A DNA stretch of 60,375 nt from an uncultured Clostridia bacterium (GCA_944372335.1 CALVYQ010000009.1:1-60375); one strand, 5' to 3'. Counted from the first letter of the stretch, positions 30,401-38,792 are shown. The notes: generated by a model not told the origin, from the letters alone. Numbers and translations are program-made.

Positions 30401-33400
30401 TGAAGAAGAATATGGCATGAGATCTAACGATAATATAAGTGTCTATCCAACAACCGGCGAGGTAATTGTTGGAGGTGTGATTGGAAATATTGAAAGCGAA
30501 ACTGTAAGAGGAATTAACATCGCAAAATACATGAATATGAGCGTTTATACATTGAATGGTTGCGAAAGTATGGTAGTTGGTGGCGTTATTGGAAATTCCT
30601 CCTCAGCTCCATTTGAAATTTCAGAATCTGGCTTTGGTGGAAATCTAATAGTTGATAATATTAATAATGGAAGTACTTTAAGCGTTGGCGGAATTGTTGG
30701 AAGTGCGAAGGCTTCAAGCGAAAGCAATGTAAGAAGTGCATACTCTTTCGGCAATGTCTATTTAAGTTATAATGATGCTTCAAGGCTTGATGAGTATAAT
30801 TTTGGTGGTGTTATAGGAAAATATCAACCTTCTGATGAAATTGAAGATATAACTCTTTCTATATCCAATTCATACTTACTCATGTCTAATTTTAATGACA
30901 GAATGACAGGTGATCTATCTAATTATCATGCTAATGCTGTTGTTGGTTATGGCAGTGAGTCGATTAACTTTGCTAACAATTATTATGCTTCTGGCGTTAC
31001 CTTTACTCTTCAAACCGAAACAGGAAATATTGACTCCTACTATGCTGGAGTAGATGCAACGACAACGCCAAGTTATTATGGATATCAATTTAGTAATGAT
31101 GATGTAGTGACAACAAATATAAATGTTTTAAGTGTGATTAGAAATGCTTTGCTAAGTCAACATATTTTACCGTCACAAGCAATTAATGATATAACAAAAC
31201 TAAATCCTGTTGAGTTAACAATAGATTTTATAGAGGCAAACTATGAGGAAGGTGCTACTGATGCATTTGGTTGGAATAATCCTGTCACAGACGAAAGTAG
31301 TATAAGAATATTAAATAAAGTAAATTGGTTCTATCTTTCTGGCTCGCTAGGTGGTGAGGATAACTATCTGACCACAAGAATTCAGACCTTAGATAATGCT
31401 GTTATTGTTGGTAATGGGCAGGTGATTAACTTTAAGTCAAACGAAGGAATAACAGAAGTTGGCGAAACACTTGATGACGAAAATCTAAACTATGGCTTTA
31501 TTCAAAATATGGCAACGAGAGATGGTTATTATTCTGCTGTCACAAATTTAGTAATCAACAACACGGTCAATGTGGTGGTAAACGAAAATGATAGTGCCAC
31601 AGTTGGTGGACTTGTTGGTCATGCAGGTAGCACCAATGGTGGAACTTCCATTCTCTATGCTGTCGGCGTAAATGGTTCTATCACGGTGGGTGGAACAGGC
31701 TCTGCCTATGTCGGTGGAATTGTTGGAGGTATGCAAAGTAATGGCATGATTAACAATGCTTACTTTGATGGTGATATTTACTATTCAGCAGGTGCGGGTG
31801 GCTCTGTTAATGGAATTGTATATAGTCAAGATTATCTAGAGATATTAAATACCTTCTCAGCTGGCTCTGTTCAAGCGTATTCAAGCCTTAATACCATAAA
31901 CTTATTTAATGGTTCAAATAATGGAGAAGATATAAGAATCTTTGACTCCTACACGATTATGCAACAATTCAACAACAATGTTGTTAGCAATGTTAGTGTT
32001 AGTGTAACAGGCGACTTTGCTGGTGATACACAAAACAACACGTTCAGTGATGGTGATGGCGACAATTATCAAACAAGGTCGGTAGGCTATGGCGGAATGT
32101 CTTACTATAAATATTCACTTTCAATTAATAGAGATAGTGAATCAGAGGAGAAAGATACGCCTGATGATAATGGTTACGTTAACATAGAAAATCCTGAGAC
32201 TCTAAATGCTTGGTTCTATTCACCATACAAAAACTATGGCTATGGCACAACCGGCTTTGGCTTCTTGAGAAATATCACAATTGCACATAGAACGCCAGAA
32301 AATTTAGGTGGCGAGGAAACTGGTTCAGTGAACTATGAATATACCAACTATACAACAGACGAAATTGCAGGAATTGATGATGAAACCACAACTTCAGAAT
32401 ACTTCTATCCAATTTTGAATGAAAGTCTCTTCAATGAGATGATAACTTTGCCAAGCAATGATGCTAATGTTGAGGCAAAAGATAAAAACTATATGCTCCG
32501 CTATGATATATCTGTCGGCAATTTAGCTCCAGAGGGTGAAGATAGTGTTGATTTTGAGGAAGGCTTCACTTTGGACGGCAGAAATAATGTTATGACTGTC
32601 TCTGGAAATGACTATGCAATCTTTGATGGTGTCTATGGCAATATAGAGAATTTGCGTATAAGAGGCGTCTCTGTTGGAAGTACTGTAAGAAGCATAAGTG
32701 CTAATGGTGGTGATATGCAAGTATATGGCACGCTTGCAAATGTGGCCTATAATGCAACAATTAGAAATGTTTCTGTTCAGGGCGAGATGAATATATCAAG
32801 CACCTATAATATTGTTGGTGGTGTTGTTGGTGTGTTGGCAGGTTCAGAGTCAGAAATCGATGCTGTTGAAAGTGTAGTTAACTTTACTTTTGGTAAAGAA
32901 GGCAATAATATTGTCGGCGGTGTTGTTGGTTATGCGGTAAATGGAGTGATTTCTTACTCTTCAAATGCTGGCAATATCAACATTGAAGACAGCATCTCAA
33001 GTAATGAACAAGCAAGAAGAGAGTTGCCGGCTAGTTTTTCGATATCAGATTTTGGAGGTAGTTTGAGCCTTTCTATCACCTCAAATATACAAATTAACAC
33101 AACGAATAATAATGGTGGTACAGAAGATGATGAGGAAATCGGTTTAAAAGAGGTTGCTCCATCGTCAATTATTGGTGGTGTGGTTGGCGTATCAAATGTT
33201 ACAGTTGACCATTCCTTCAACACGGCTTCCATTATCAATGGATATAAACAATTCGAGGAAAGTGATACTGCACGTGAACGTGTACTCGAGGTTGGTACGG
33301 TGATAAGCGGAGGCGTTGTCGGCTATTCAACAGGCGAAATTACAAATTCCTTCAACACCGGCTATATTGTTTCAGGAAATATGTATAATAAGAGTGGAAA

Positions 33401-36400
33401 TTTCGGTTATCCTGCTTTTGCTGGCGGTATTGTTGGTTATTCAACGAGATCTGCTTCAAATTGCTATAATGATGGCAAAGTGCGGGCTGTTAGTTATCTT
33501 GATAAGAGTGATTATACAACTAGTGTATATCTCTTGCATAATGGATACGAATATGAATGGGGGAATAATGGATTTTTACAACATGCTTGGGATATGATAA
33601 TAAACTCTAACTATATGAATAATAATACGGCAAATATTGACATTGAAATAATAACAGAAATTACTTACAATAACAACAGTCAATATAGACTTGTATTTGC
33701 TAATGCAATAGGCTATTCAGCTTCAGATGACGAGGACGCTTTGAGTGGTAGAAATGGCGAATATGCTGAAATTGTCAATGATGGTAATATTGGACGAATT
33801 TCTACGGAGGTTTCAAAGACATATACAATTCAAAGATACTATGGTGTGACGTTTAATGGTAGTCAATATGGAGTTAAAGACTATGTAAACTTCTCATCTA
33901 ATCCGGTAATCAGCGGTTATGACTCTTATGGCTTCCCAAATAGACTAAATCTCTATTATCAATACACCTTTGATCTGGCAATTAGTGGTGTATTCGATGG
34001 AGGTCAGTTCTGGAGTGCAAACGCAGACAACAAAATGAGGATAGATATAAAAGATCCTACACCTTATTCAGATAGTGTAAGCGGTATTACTGTTGAAGCG
34101 ACCGACTATACTGGAACTGGCGAAAATAGTGCAAAGCCGGGCGGAACGACAAATAGATATATCTCATTGCCATTCTATAGCACTAGTGACGGAAGCTCGT
34201 ATGAGGAATATGTAAATAGGCTTAATGAAAATGCTAATAAAAGCGATCAGGGCGGAGAAGACATATCTATCAATGAGTTATACAGTCAGATTACAGAATA
34301 CACCTCAGACAACAGTGAAGAAAAAAGAATGAATATTAAAGGTGAGGAATACAGCATTGCATACAACGGCAATCAACTTGCTGCTTACACCAAAGGTGTG
34401 ACTTTCTCTGGTTCGGTTCAAATTGAAAATGTGCCAACGCTTTCAATAGGTGATAAGCAAATTTCAAGCTCAAGCATTAGAGTGGAAAGCATGAATTTCA
34501 CTTTGAAAAACGGAAATGCTGAAACAGGCCTTGAACAATTGAGCTATTCAACATATATCTCAGGCTCGGGCTCAGAGTATTATATAAATTACAGCGTATA
34601 TTATGACAAAGAGGAGATTTATAACGAATTTAGCTCAGGTGGTTCGGTGAATTTAGAGCCTCTTAGCATTGATGTTTCTTACAATGTCGCATTTACTTTT
34701 AGTGATAATATAAAATTGAGTAAAAATAATGTTACAAGGAATGGAAATAAAGTTACTTTCTATGTTCCTAATACTGAAACTTTAGCGGCTCAAAGCTTTG
34801 GTGCTTACTTTGCGGAACAGGGTATCGCCGATATTCAAGATGAGCAAATTCCTGTAGAATTCGCTGGAATTGATAAGAATCTAATTGCTTCATTAAAAGG
34901 TGACGGCGAAAACTATTATATTGATTTTGACGGCACAGATGCTGTAGCAAACTTTGAGAATGATGATCAGGCAGAAAAATTTATCAGTGCTATTGAAAAT
35001 GGCTCTGTTAGTATGACTTTCAGGTATTATGTCCTAGGCACTGGTAACTATGAGGATTATAACTTGGTCAACACGGTAACAAATTCATTGCCAGAAACGA
35101 TTAATATGGATTATGTTATAGGCATGAGTGATTTTACAGAAGTGGGACGAGTTGACTCAAATAATGGCTATGTAAGTTTAAGCCCTGACGACTCTGCTTA
35201 CAGTATAAAACTTCAATTTAATAGTGGTAGTGATGTAATAAAGATTGAATCATCAATAGGCGAAATCTATTATTATTCAAATGGCATTAACAACGATTCT
35301 GGAAATAAATTTGAGTACAGTTTGAATACAACAGGCACAGGACTAACAGACGATGATATTCTCACAAGCTCACCAAATAACTATATGCAAATAAACTTCT
35401 CCAATAATGCACAAGGTGCTTATCAAACATTCTTAACTGCTTTAAATAATGGATCAGTCTTTACGGCAAGCATTGACACAAACTTAGATACTGTTGTTGT
35501 GCCTAAAACCTTGACAAGAACAATAAACGGTGTTGAGGTTATATATACTCTTGACACAGAAGCAGCTGAAGATGCTGGCTTTGGTACTAATTTAGTTGGT
35601 GATGAGTATGTAGTGAGACGTAATGAAGGTAATAATGCAAGTGTATTCAGTGCAATTTATAGGTATGGTGGCACCGGCACTTCAACTGGAAGAGGCCAAC
35701 TTATCACTAATGGCACATCGCTTGCCTATGTTGAAAATGTCTTTGCACTTCAAAAAGGCGAAGATGGGCAAATGATAGGTATTAGAGACACTGCTAATAA
35801 TGTAACTTACGAATTCACTGTCGGCAGTGACACGCTCTATGAATTGAATAGCGAGGGGGCACAATACACTCAAACTATAATAACTTATAATGGAATAACC
35901 TTGAATATCTATCGTTTTGCAGATGGCAGAGAAATTAGAGAGTATGATTTCGGCTCATCAAGCTATTTGATAGATGGAACAACTGCCCATGCTGTATATA
36001 CTTCATATTCAGAAGATGGCACAGAAACAGAAGCAAAAGAAGAACTGGGCGGTGATCCAATTTCTGAAAATTACTTCTTTGTAGATCCAGGTAGTGCATT
36101 CGGACAGTTTGATGTTTCGGGTATTATTGAAGATGAAAGTGGAAACATATATCTTGCTTATGAAGGTGGATTATATACCGGAAGCCTTAGTGGTTATAGG
36201 TATGATGCTTCTACAGATACTGCAACTTATAATGGAGCGGAAGTATATGGAATGCTTTACTACTATTCGCTCTCTCCAGGTTCTTCTAACTTCTTTGCTA
36301 TAATCACAAATAACGATGAAGGTAATACTAATACACAAAACCATTCATTAGATACAAACTGGTTCGTTCAAACTTTACCTAATTTCTACTTTATTGCAGA

Positions 36401-38723
36401 TAGTATTGATAATGCTATTGATGGAGATACAATAAATCAAACAATAACCTTTGATGAAGAAAATCTTAAATATATTTTAGAAGATGGAGCAACAGCCTTC
36501 CAAGTAAGACAGTATGCAAGGACACTAGCCGGTTCAAACACCATTCAGCTTCACTATGGCACATCTTCAATACCTTATATTACTTCTGGAACTACAGATT
36601 GGGATTATTCAAACTCAAACAGCATCTTTAATATTTCAGGAGGCAGCGTTAGTTTAAATAATGATTCTCTTCAGTTTGGTGAACATAGCGGAAATGTTGT
36701 GTTTGTTGCAACAGTCACAAGTGACGAAAATACTGAACATACTTATAAAATTCCAGACGAAGAACGAACATCAATCGAAGATTCACTTACAGATTTTGAT
36801 GCTGTAAACATAATCTTAGGCAACAACATCTATTATGAAGGCAACATCAAACTTAACGGTTCAAAACTCTATGGTGATGGCTATATTCTCAATCTATTTG
36901 GCTCAATGAACAGCTGGGAAAATATGGTTGAAATTAACGATGGAGGACTTATTGACAACACAACCATTGTCTTTATGGTAGATTTAAGCGAATATTCCTA
37001 TGCAAGTGATAATGAAAATTATTCCGCTTCTCTTATCTATCTTGGAATAGAAAAGTCAGAAGATACAAGCAATATAGGTAGTATAAGCGATGTAAATCTA
37101 TATGGAGCATTGAGAAATATAAACTCTAACACCACAGACGAAGACGGAAATATAATAGATAATGCGAGAAATACAGGAAGTGGAAGCCTTCCAATAAGAT
37201 ATGTATATATGTTATCTTCTTCTGCCTATTCCTCAGATAATATAGAAGCAGTTACTTCATATATGACCATACAAGGCAATAACGCAAAGGCAAATGACTT
37301 TATAGTTACCGATAATGTAAATGGAGAAAACGATGTTGATGGAGCAAGTGTAAGTGTTATTTTTGACATTAATTCAAATATTATTGCTTCAAATTCCTAT
37401 GTTGTCTTAGGTGACGGAGCAAACGGATCAAATGGTGCAGATGGCATAAGAGGTAGTGTTAATTCCAACAATGCTGAAAGCGGAGATAACGGCGGAAATG
37501 GCGGAAAAGCAGGCTACGTTATTGTAAGTGGTGACAATACGCCTACAATCTATCAAGGTACTGACGGTGTCGGTGGAAATGGCGGAAATGGTGCAGATGG
37601 TAACAATGTTACATTAAACGATAATCATACTGTAGTAAGTCTAAGCCGTGGCGGAGGCGGCGGTGGTGCTTATGGACTAGATGCTAAATATTATTATAGA
37701 AATAATGTAGGCCAAAATGTGGGCCAAACTATCTACGGCTTAGATGCAGATTCCATTCTTTCCAATAGGCGTCAAGCATCAGGTTCTAACAATATTGATA
37801 GCACTAATATCTCTGCTCTTGGCGGAAGTGGTGGTTCTGGTGGACTTGGACTTATTTACTATAATGAAACCGGTGCTGAAATTGTTGAAGCATTTAATGA
37901 TGGTGAAGGCAGAAATAGTGGGACAACATTCTATCCAGGCTCTTCTGAAAATCCAACAAGTTACTATTTAACAGCTGCTGGTGGTGGTTCTGCTGGCTTG
38001 CGATTAAATGGTGTAGCTATAAAAGGCAGCAACGGATCTCCTGGAGATTATTATTCAGGAAGATCTGGTGGTAGTGCAAATTATACTAGTGTGTTTAGAG
38101 GAACAGGTGAGTCTTGGTGGTGGGACTGGTTAAACTTTATTATACCAGCCAAAGATGATGAGAATACAAATGCACGATATAGTTATTATTGGAGTGATAA
38201 CCATTGGTATTATGCTGACGAATTTTTGTTTGGAAATCTACAATTTATTCCAGTCTTTTCGCATTGGTATCTTGCTAGATTAAATGGTGTTTCGCCAAAA
38301 GAAATCCCTGCTGGTTATAGTGAGATTATGAACACTTATGGATCTTTTGTGCCTTACGGAGACAATGCTCATATCACTATCTATGGATATGGATTTTATT
38401 TATCAAATTACATAAAAGCTTCTGATGCATTAAGAGAATTAGATAATAATAGTTGGAAAGAAATTTTCTATGGAGGCAAAGGAGGTACTTATTCTAATCC
38501 AGCATTAAATGCGTATTTTAATATGATTGGTGGAACTCCATATACAAGAGAAATTTATGGATTTCAGGTTTATACACCAAGTGCAGTGGGAGGAGCAGGT
38601 GCTAGTGTTTATGATAAATTCTTCTTCTCACGAAATGATATGGTTACAAGCGCTGGACACTATGGTACAGCTCAGGGGCTTATAAATTCGGACGGCACAG
38701 GCGCTCCTAATCTCGTAGATTAA
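18486..38723 (+). CDS. giant GLUG-repeat lipoprotein (6745 residues)
   Basis: One uninterrupted reading frame of 20.2 kb. The signal peptide ends in lipobox LSAC with lipidated Cys23, so the protein is anchored to the outer face of the membrane. The first ~1100 residues look like bacterial Ig-like modules. At about 1131, 2331 and 2811 there are entry segments typical of GLUG proteins (YRLMNDIELS, YILMNDIVLT, HYRFVSDIDFS, each followed by a fold resembling a carbohydrate-binding or beta-helix start such as LDGNGFTIHNM). Between and after them are many Gly-rich units: YVGGVAGYSYG, VGGLVGYAGSGYISTSYN, VGGVVGYAVNGVISYSSN, SGGVVGYSTGEITNSFNTG. Residues about 6308-6525 are very glycine-rich (GNGGKAG, GGGGGGAYG, GGSGGSGG). 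The last ~200 residues are rich in Trp and Tyr. No LPXTG motif. A surface adhesin or glycan-binding role is inferred. Strong AAGGAGG Shine-Dalgarno site. Confidence 0.88.
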   Translation: MKKIALGILSVFMLFGGVLLSACTRENPSLSISTNYIEIYTNDADRDNYQQGVVEVTLNGSNDGIGVQVESGSDVVTYSTSRLSSSSFAVTLGAIKSGNAKVKIYAMANQNIYEYVDVGVLTIPKSTSIVDQNDSEGRTGMFVVKRGEGTLLDVEKYIAFAPADANVRDVVWSFKEAGQEVSTVLTQSDGTNVATTAEIKDNRLYVYDSYSRPLISVYAIVVGNSSLSQRLDFQVIEDSFIKVFSIHNSSLTSSDGNVEVDLIRNNSSSSVTDEFPSQVTGQIVINTFDANMGISPKAYLVDSGREVTTEEYFKFSVDSRNYDTNESQLTINFTIDALYDDFTMEKRFGNLYFELELSYSEFIYSINTRDVSNINEAILKLSFVPESVVVRDSNGNDVGGQVIDLYSQYYNSQGYILSCNVYPDDIPLSNSNYQIVIDIGGRNVDSADDVLRVYNRNTGVQIPFVLMEGSDSVTTYITETEIANGTPLYFRSGDLNGRNSINGFNIRFIASGNSAIATETITANLYHISMGTTMEIEEIFYDEEGNEESTSANYSSTKYISSARNSLGVADTKEYYFKISGISSIEGLSLSSMTNRNFNISMEEYARSGQNADEQFVIIKVTVSLNGVEFRDYTTFSFNHKSGLSSQAISLEAFNPLTSVSIYNNSRGANNIYDEGSEEQDYIVSGGEIISGDNGDNGDMSLSTILVSAGSNVSLLLDYQNATLNTANITSGYQFLYLNSENAQMKDEDFAKLGIGDLDRLYEGFLVEGNTYFTFTNGELRVSNSQFVIFVMVRFYGYDDAHEEVTFVRFFRLESFYPVTSLRSDIADTTLLSKESLSVNDEALSQVDVSLSLRNDDNPATYSSLAYFKVTLGTETSYLTNSDEEVNYTLSGQENNFENMLSLDQITYIYNDYLLLTNFRIVNNELRFNISAESTKFQNVVNEVVRIQYAFKNSIYPEIINVNIMQVDRVEEVNWLNGGADSSIYLNVASDDYNEKSFTINTSVGPSEAYNKELSYYYQPMDNRQNILDITPSSLGQSFTLSIGDISEGGWGYLYLLPADMIKFESGVRSALIYQLVDGEYEAYYRPLDEIHNWYSEVINGEKGSLNYFLNNDNERVYYRDIIIQIRVTIADGQSEETAIRIYSEEDFLNIKNNPNLYYRLMNDIELSDWESFEFSGMLFGDSDDVMITLNGDSLISILTGVIKDLNIQGSVTGGAFVAKMIGGDTINISNDTYLKPTVENVNVDVIYNGTNYVPSSVSGSYDFNGNTYAGAIAGINAGNIVDCKVYGVTMDTAGVDYVGGVAGYSYGLVSGSGVEFYNFANGVNNFAGGTVGGLVGYFGADDKSSTIRDSYVYAFNLNSGIGSSAIDSYTKNISATKSFYPLAGVIDATGSIDATGSNVIETSFAFMGNHNYLVPQNSEVTIRNSYITYYYAQEDGLYYPAFSYYDDEGSNLPAYHYNDLENAVWSLDSSVWEIENISSEINFGYPYLKNVTQTPSVSVDQMIHTVAGKSLAVNDGADGILYNYSVRELILSDNASWELNSHNTISISELFGVTEREAESLLVSVNNQEYASFSNSNIVTKKTTDGLAGRTLVLTLVSRTDFSKTKTYNIMILDAIPTFTTAINGAEIRDNQIVNVQTGIDNAQSINILMDDSIYLYGERYTLVLDDYEYYNEFDATNEFIDESETLNYFSAQVIGNNVIYEAENASDNSYVTATISLGVKNLSDGYEAYRQAIKNNNLRTISLSSYDGANSLIVDAINLSLKPLETQSFSAVLTSDNINDRLDIQFGYEDEVFDVVYTNENNGTVTINDNLKLDIYITKEVNNLNHNVLLSVNRDYRHKVDKDYNLTIYVRPESQKNSDRLLKTISLLVQKQTIEDVNVVNYMVGGKQLRNSTWYYSRTDQITSTITPGTETILSLEVNPNFAHISNFKVTYTLSNSSAGTVNLSRLLYNYNYGYYIDTSTTQALNSINSTERGLMVTPTENDLRNGIYYFRLYVSSSFTANSVINITFTFYDGDEVLATSTNSYSIDYISEAVVRVNGETSVILAKSMSATVTVEVDNDQTLDRIYLSGHGNYITMTDVVAVDNGTSTTYTAQIYTSVLSKLADGASTGSFNVEASVVGYVNGRATYKYSYATIYLVDFTVNAENVSIGTSASTAIYGGQEYDSFNSYINASSTLNFNYQINPANYSYNTANNDEVIAVDELIGKQNEFRNNGYYADVANSYYINYTFNSTSGEYEALSLRDRLYYVNSDGSATAIYNRNQGSFLENSTFSFSGGDNGNRITITGKQAGNVLLRLKTYVVIGNSTFEYDYDFVVAVRIWTDEEVPIPIYTTEEFLRYLQGNVDSEGNTDTGDYILMNDIVLTNYTPLSTQYFNSLDGNGYTIFLNSFNFSTTSTQLNLALFSEVTENSTIRNVRVNLYNGGQLTVNINTYTTVNVAGFALVNNGIIYNCDVVSFYDVNNSSSRVSGSAGLVVNFVKGNGGQATDLTTGDVAPENINIAGFVLNNNNIVTNSRVGGDTYKYIREEFDESFYDEMSLSLFTIQGQGYVSGFVGENSGTISASFASNVQINNGMRTTLSETAGFVRDNNGQINTSYVKGQYNPDNSDDYYYDGSTISATGKVGGFSYHNNGTIKNCYVNFAIEIDETRSYLSAGFVYENDAEGIVSLCFAQVKMAEEDTSYINNMSFSGVDEKGNSLNVNEDGISYCYYYSDERNIDIQANYDDVGAYAISRVNDESIYYRFSFSSEENALDGIWTMHTGDIGISLVSADHIAFSNRYIVYDEDDEEQYSLFYSTLRDYTTRTMVDLSYGSLNNPIIIRDAEDFAKATGKATDVEISSYSQYYNDYEVFGHYRFVSDIDFSTIDQNLADDNDIRLTTTTKDFSGILDGNGFTIHNMVLEGLNVVENYGLFARIVDGSIMNLGLEVASVHNGNASIVGTLAGTVIDSHLVGLTLNPVDTRDEEDTLVAISIHGNNIVGGVVGAVFGNSKLSDITIEDIDVAANYYDETKEIGYGDELTLPNANIVGDSLRGIIEAGGSLANNIRNLSYAGGLAGYVDIYEYEDEEAVTYDGSANYSTYDILTVRIYNSINIYGEVAGGFIGYLSATTIGYDMGLELNADMSLGTPSYITAKNLYAGGIVGESYGGLFACYAEYSRELQDMIEENMYSYYNGGSTVERGQMSIFSYTTEENDSTVNRHNNPYFVGGLVGYAGSGYISTSYNRLNVVSNVSNHGQYEAYYGGIVGVVDTDYYYSSEVMLSRSQVSYFMNETYFSGVLNSVTNVNEGGAIGLITQKSIVGLKNVNTMPYYENDSANMNKLFGLIGGFETEVFDSGNIEISFPTHIYILDNLNGHYDVVTGSSLAGGDSPTTSVAVSALYLAQNDITVNLATRYNYIFGYTDSLITVNNTNLGETVTSEITSDRIMQVEWIRDLSTMELAYTKMNQYFLRNDWDPNYWEHEVNTLYPRIVLTPRTNVIYLDAYEESIESVLDAIRNNSSLTVVVRGMIERDNPSGGYKDVDLRNYIDPTDRARNFSGTFVSYEEYMKTRNEGVITSQSDVVRDEDGYIIGGTVGENVGLILDQPIFESVDYGFEMDSLNIYYTNERLEGTATGYTSLLVSRVSTNATFSNLDIHLNSSLSLEADANGMAGLLTAESVSSDFLNINIIFRRGNGTSSSAINFVDSNSAQQLSGGSQYFGILAGRMVQNSIYKGMTISNINFAIEAKTTGNATATVTDETIKFNFTQRANFDYTLYFGLLAGESAIESENTSTFRMTSLNRYLEDVYKIEITLSSDSAVTLSEAYIGSYFGNANFTMIEGVLSDDDYPLNNITINQGLNVGREYLGLGFGRVVGSGTMTVSTNVERAVQFTVAGAINQTGTVAEAYIGGLIGQADMGLISIDNTIDTSVAISVGTNITTTARVGSIIGNLSGSFTAESFNTANGFSIGNDRTISDFNIYYGLIGSISASASVTLGTNINEEEYGMRSNDNISVYPTTGEVIVGGVIGNIESETVRGINIAKYMNMSVYTLNGCESMVVGGVIGNSSSAPFEISESGFGGNLIVDNINNGSTLSVGGIVGSAKASSESNVRSAYSFGNVYLSYNDASRLDEYNFGGVIGKYQPSDEIEDITLSISNSYLLMSNFNDRMTGDLSNYHANAVVGYGSESINFANNYYASGVTFTLQTETGNIDSYYAGVDATTTPSYYGYQFSNDDVVTTNINVLSVIRNALLSQHILPSQAINDITKLNPVELTIDFIEANYEEGATDAFGWNNPVTDESSIRILNKVNWFYLSGSLGGEDNYLTTRIQTLDNAVIVGNGQVINFKSNEGITEVGETLDDENLNYGFIQNMATRDGYYSAVTNLVINNTVNVVVNENDSATVGGLVGHAGSTNGGTSILYAVGVNGSITVGGTGSAYVGGIVGGMQSNGMINNAYFDGDIYYSAGAGGSVNGIVYSQDYLEILNTFSAGSVQAYSSLNTINLFNGSNNGEDIRIFDSYTIMQQFNNNVVSNVSVSVTGDFAGDTQNNTFSDGDGDNYQTRSVGYGGMSYYKYSLSINRDSESEEKDTPDDNGYVNIENPETLNAWFYSPYKNYGYGTTGFGFLRNITIAHRTPENLGGEETGSVNYEYTNYTTDEIAGIDDETTTSEYFYPILNESLFNEMITLPSNDANVEAKDKNYMLRYDISVGNLAPEGEDSVDFEEGFTLDGRNNVMTVSGNDYAIFDGVYGNIENLRIRGVSVGSTVRSISANGGDMQVYGTLANVAYNATIRNVSVQGEMNISSTYNIVGGVVGVLAGSESEIDAVESVVNFTFGKEGNNIVGGVVGYAVNGVISYSSNAGNINIEDSISSNEQARRELPASFSISDFGGSLSLSITSNIQINTTNNNGGTEDDEEIGLKEVAPSSIIGGVVGVSNVTVDHSFNTASIINGYKQFEESDTARERVLEVGTVISGGVVGYSTGEITNSFNTGYIVSGNMYNKSGNFGYPAFAGGIVGYSTRSASNCYNDGKVRAVSYLDKSDYTTSVYLLHNGYEYEWGNNGFLQHAWDMIINSNYMNNNTANIDIEIITEITYNNNSQYRLVFANAIGYSASDDEDALSGRNGEYAEIVNDGNIGRISTEVSKTYTIQRYYGVTFNGSQYGVKDYVNFSSNPVISGYDSYGFPNRLNLYYQYTFDLAISGVFDGGQFWSANADNKMRIDIKDPTPYSDSVSGITVEATDYTGTGENSAKPGGTTNRYISLPFYSTSDGSSYEEYVNRLNENANKSDQGGEDISINELYSQITEYTSDNSEEKRMNIKGEEYSIAYNGNQLAAYTKGVTFSGSVQIENVPTLSIGDKQISSSSIRVESMNFTLKNGNAETGLEQLSYSTYISGSGSEYYINYSVYYDKEEIYNEFSSGGSVNLEPLSIDVSYNVAFTFSDNIKLSKNNVTRNGNKVTFYVPNTETLAAQSFGAYFAEQGIADIQDEQIPVEFAGIDKNLIASLKGDGENYYIDFDGTDAVANFENDDQAEKFISAIENGSVSMTFRYYVLGTGNYEDYNLVNTVTNSLPETINMDYVIGMSDFTEVGRVDSNNGYVSLSPDDSAYSIKLQFNSGSDVIKIESSIGEIYYYSNGINNDSGNKFEYSLNTTGTGLTDDDILTSSPNNYMQINFSNNAQGAYQTFLTALNNGSVFTASIDTNLDTVVVPKTLTRTINGVEVIYTLDTEAAEDAGFGTNLVGDEYVVRRNEGNNASVFSAIYRYGGTGTSTGRGQLITNGTSLAYVENVFALQKGEDGQMIGIRDTANNVTYEFTVGSDTLYELNSEGAQYTQTIITYNGITLNIYRFADGREIREYDFGSSSYLIDGTTAHAVYTSYSEDGTETEAKEELGGDPISENYFFVDPGSAFGQFDVSGIIEDESGNIYLAYEGGLYTGSLSGYRYDASTDTATYNGAEVYGMLYYYSLSPGSSNFFAIITNNDEGNTNTQNHSLDTNWFVQTLPNFYFIADSIDNAIDGDTINQTITFDEENLKYILEDGATAFQVRQYARTLAGSNTIQLHYGTSSIPYITSGTTDWDYSNSNSIFNISGGSVSLNNDSLQFGEHSGNVVFVATVTSDENTEHTYKIPDEERTSIEDSLTDFDAVNIILGNNIYYEGNIKLNGSKLYGDGYILNLFGSMNSWENMVEINDGGLIDNTTIVFMVDLSEYSYASDNENYSASLIYLGIEKSEDTSNIGSISDVNLYGALRNINSNTTDEDGNIIDNARNTGSGSLPIRYVYMLSSSAYSSDNIEAVTSYMTIQGNNAKANDFIVTDNVNGENDVDGASVSVIFDINSNIIASNSYVVLGDGANGSNGADGIRGSVNSNNAESGDNGGNGGKAGYVIVSGDNTPTIYQGTDGVGGNGGNGADGNNVTLNDNHTVVSLSRGGGGGGAYGLDAKYYYRNNVGQNVGQTIYGLDADSILSNRRQASGSNNIDSTNISALGGSGGSGGLGLIYYNETGAEIVEAFNDGEGRNSGTTFYPGSSENPTSYYLTAAGGGSAGLRLNGVAIKGSNGSPGDYYSGRSGGSANYTSVFRGTGESWWWDWLNFIIPAKDDENTNARYSYYWSDNHWYYADEFLFGNLQFIPVFSHWYLARLNGVSPKEIPAGYSEIMNTYGSFVPYGDNAHITIYGYGFYLSNYIKASDALRELDNNSWKEIFYGGKGGTYSNPALNAYFNMIGGTPYTREIYGFQVYTPSAVGGAGASVYDKFFFSRNDMVTSAGHYGTAQGLINSDGTGAPNLVD
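20559..20580 (+). repeat. 9-bp tandem repeat in the giant gene
   Basis: GGTGATAAT occurs twice and then partly a third time, encoding GDNGDNGD. In frame, so it changes length without breaking the gene. Confidence 0.8.
22644..22679 (+). repeat. exact 18-bp tandem duplication in the giant gene
   Basis: ATAGATGCAACAGGCTCA is present twice in direct succession, encoding IDATGS-IDATGS. Being identical at DNA level, it looks recent. Confidence 0.9.
37410..38060 (+). other. glycine-rich region of the giant lipoprotein
   Basis: Encodes about 215 residues with long Gly/Asn/Ser runs (GDGANGSNGADGIRG, GNGGNGADGN, GGGGGGAYG, GGSGGSGGLG). It is unlike the GLUG blocks before it and may be a flexible or fibre-like stalk. 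Confidence 0.7.
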
Positions 38724-38762
38724 AAAAACTACTTAATTCTGTAAAAAATTTGTTTATTTTAG

Positions 38763-38792
38763 TTGACTTATTAGGTAATATTATGGCATAAT
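38763..38792 (+). promoter_or_regulatory. sigma-A promoter of radC
   Basis: TTGACT (38763-38768), 18 nt, CATAAT (38787-38792). A leader of about 23 nt with AAAGGAG follows. Confidence 0.6.
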
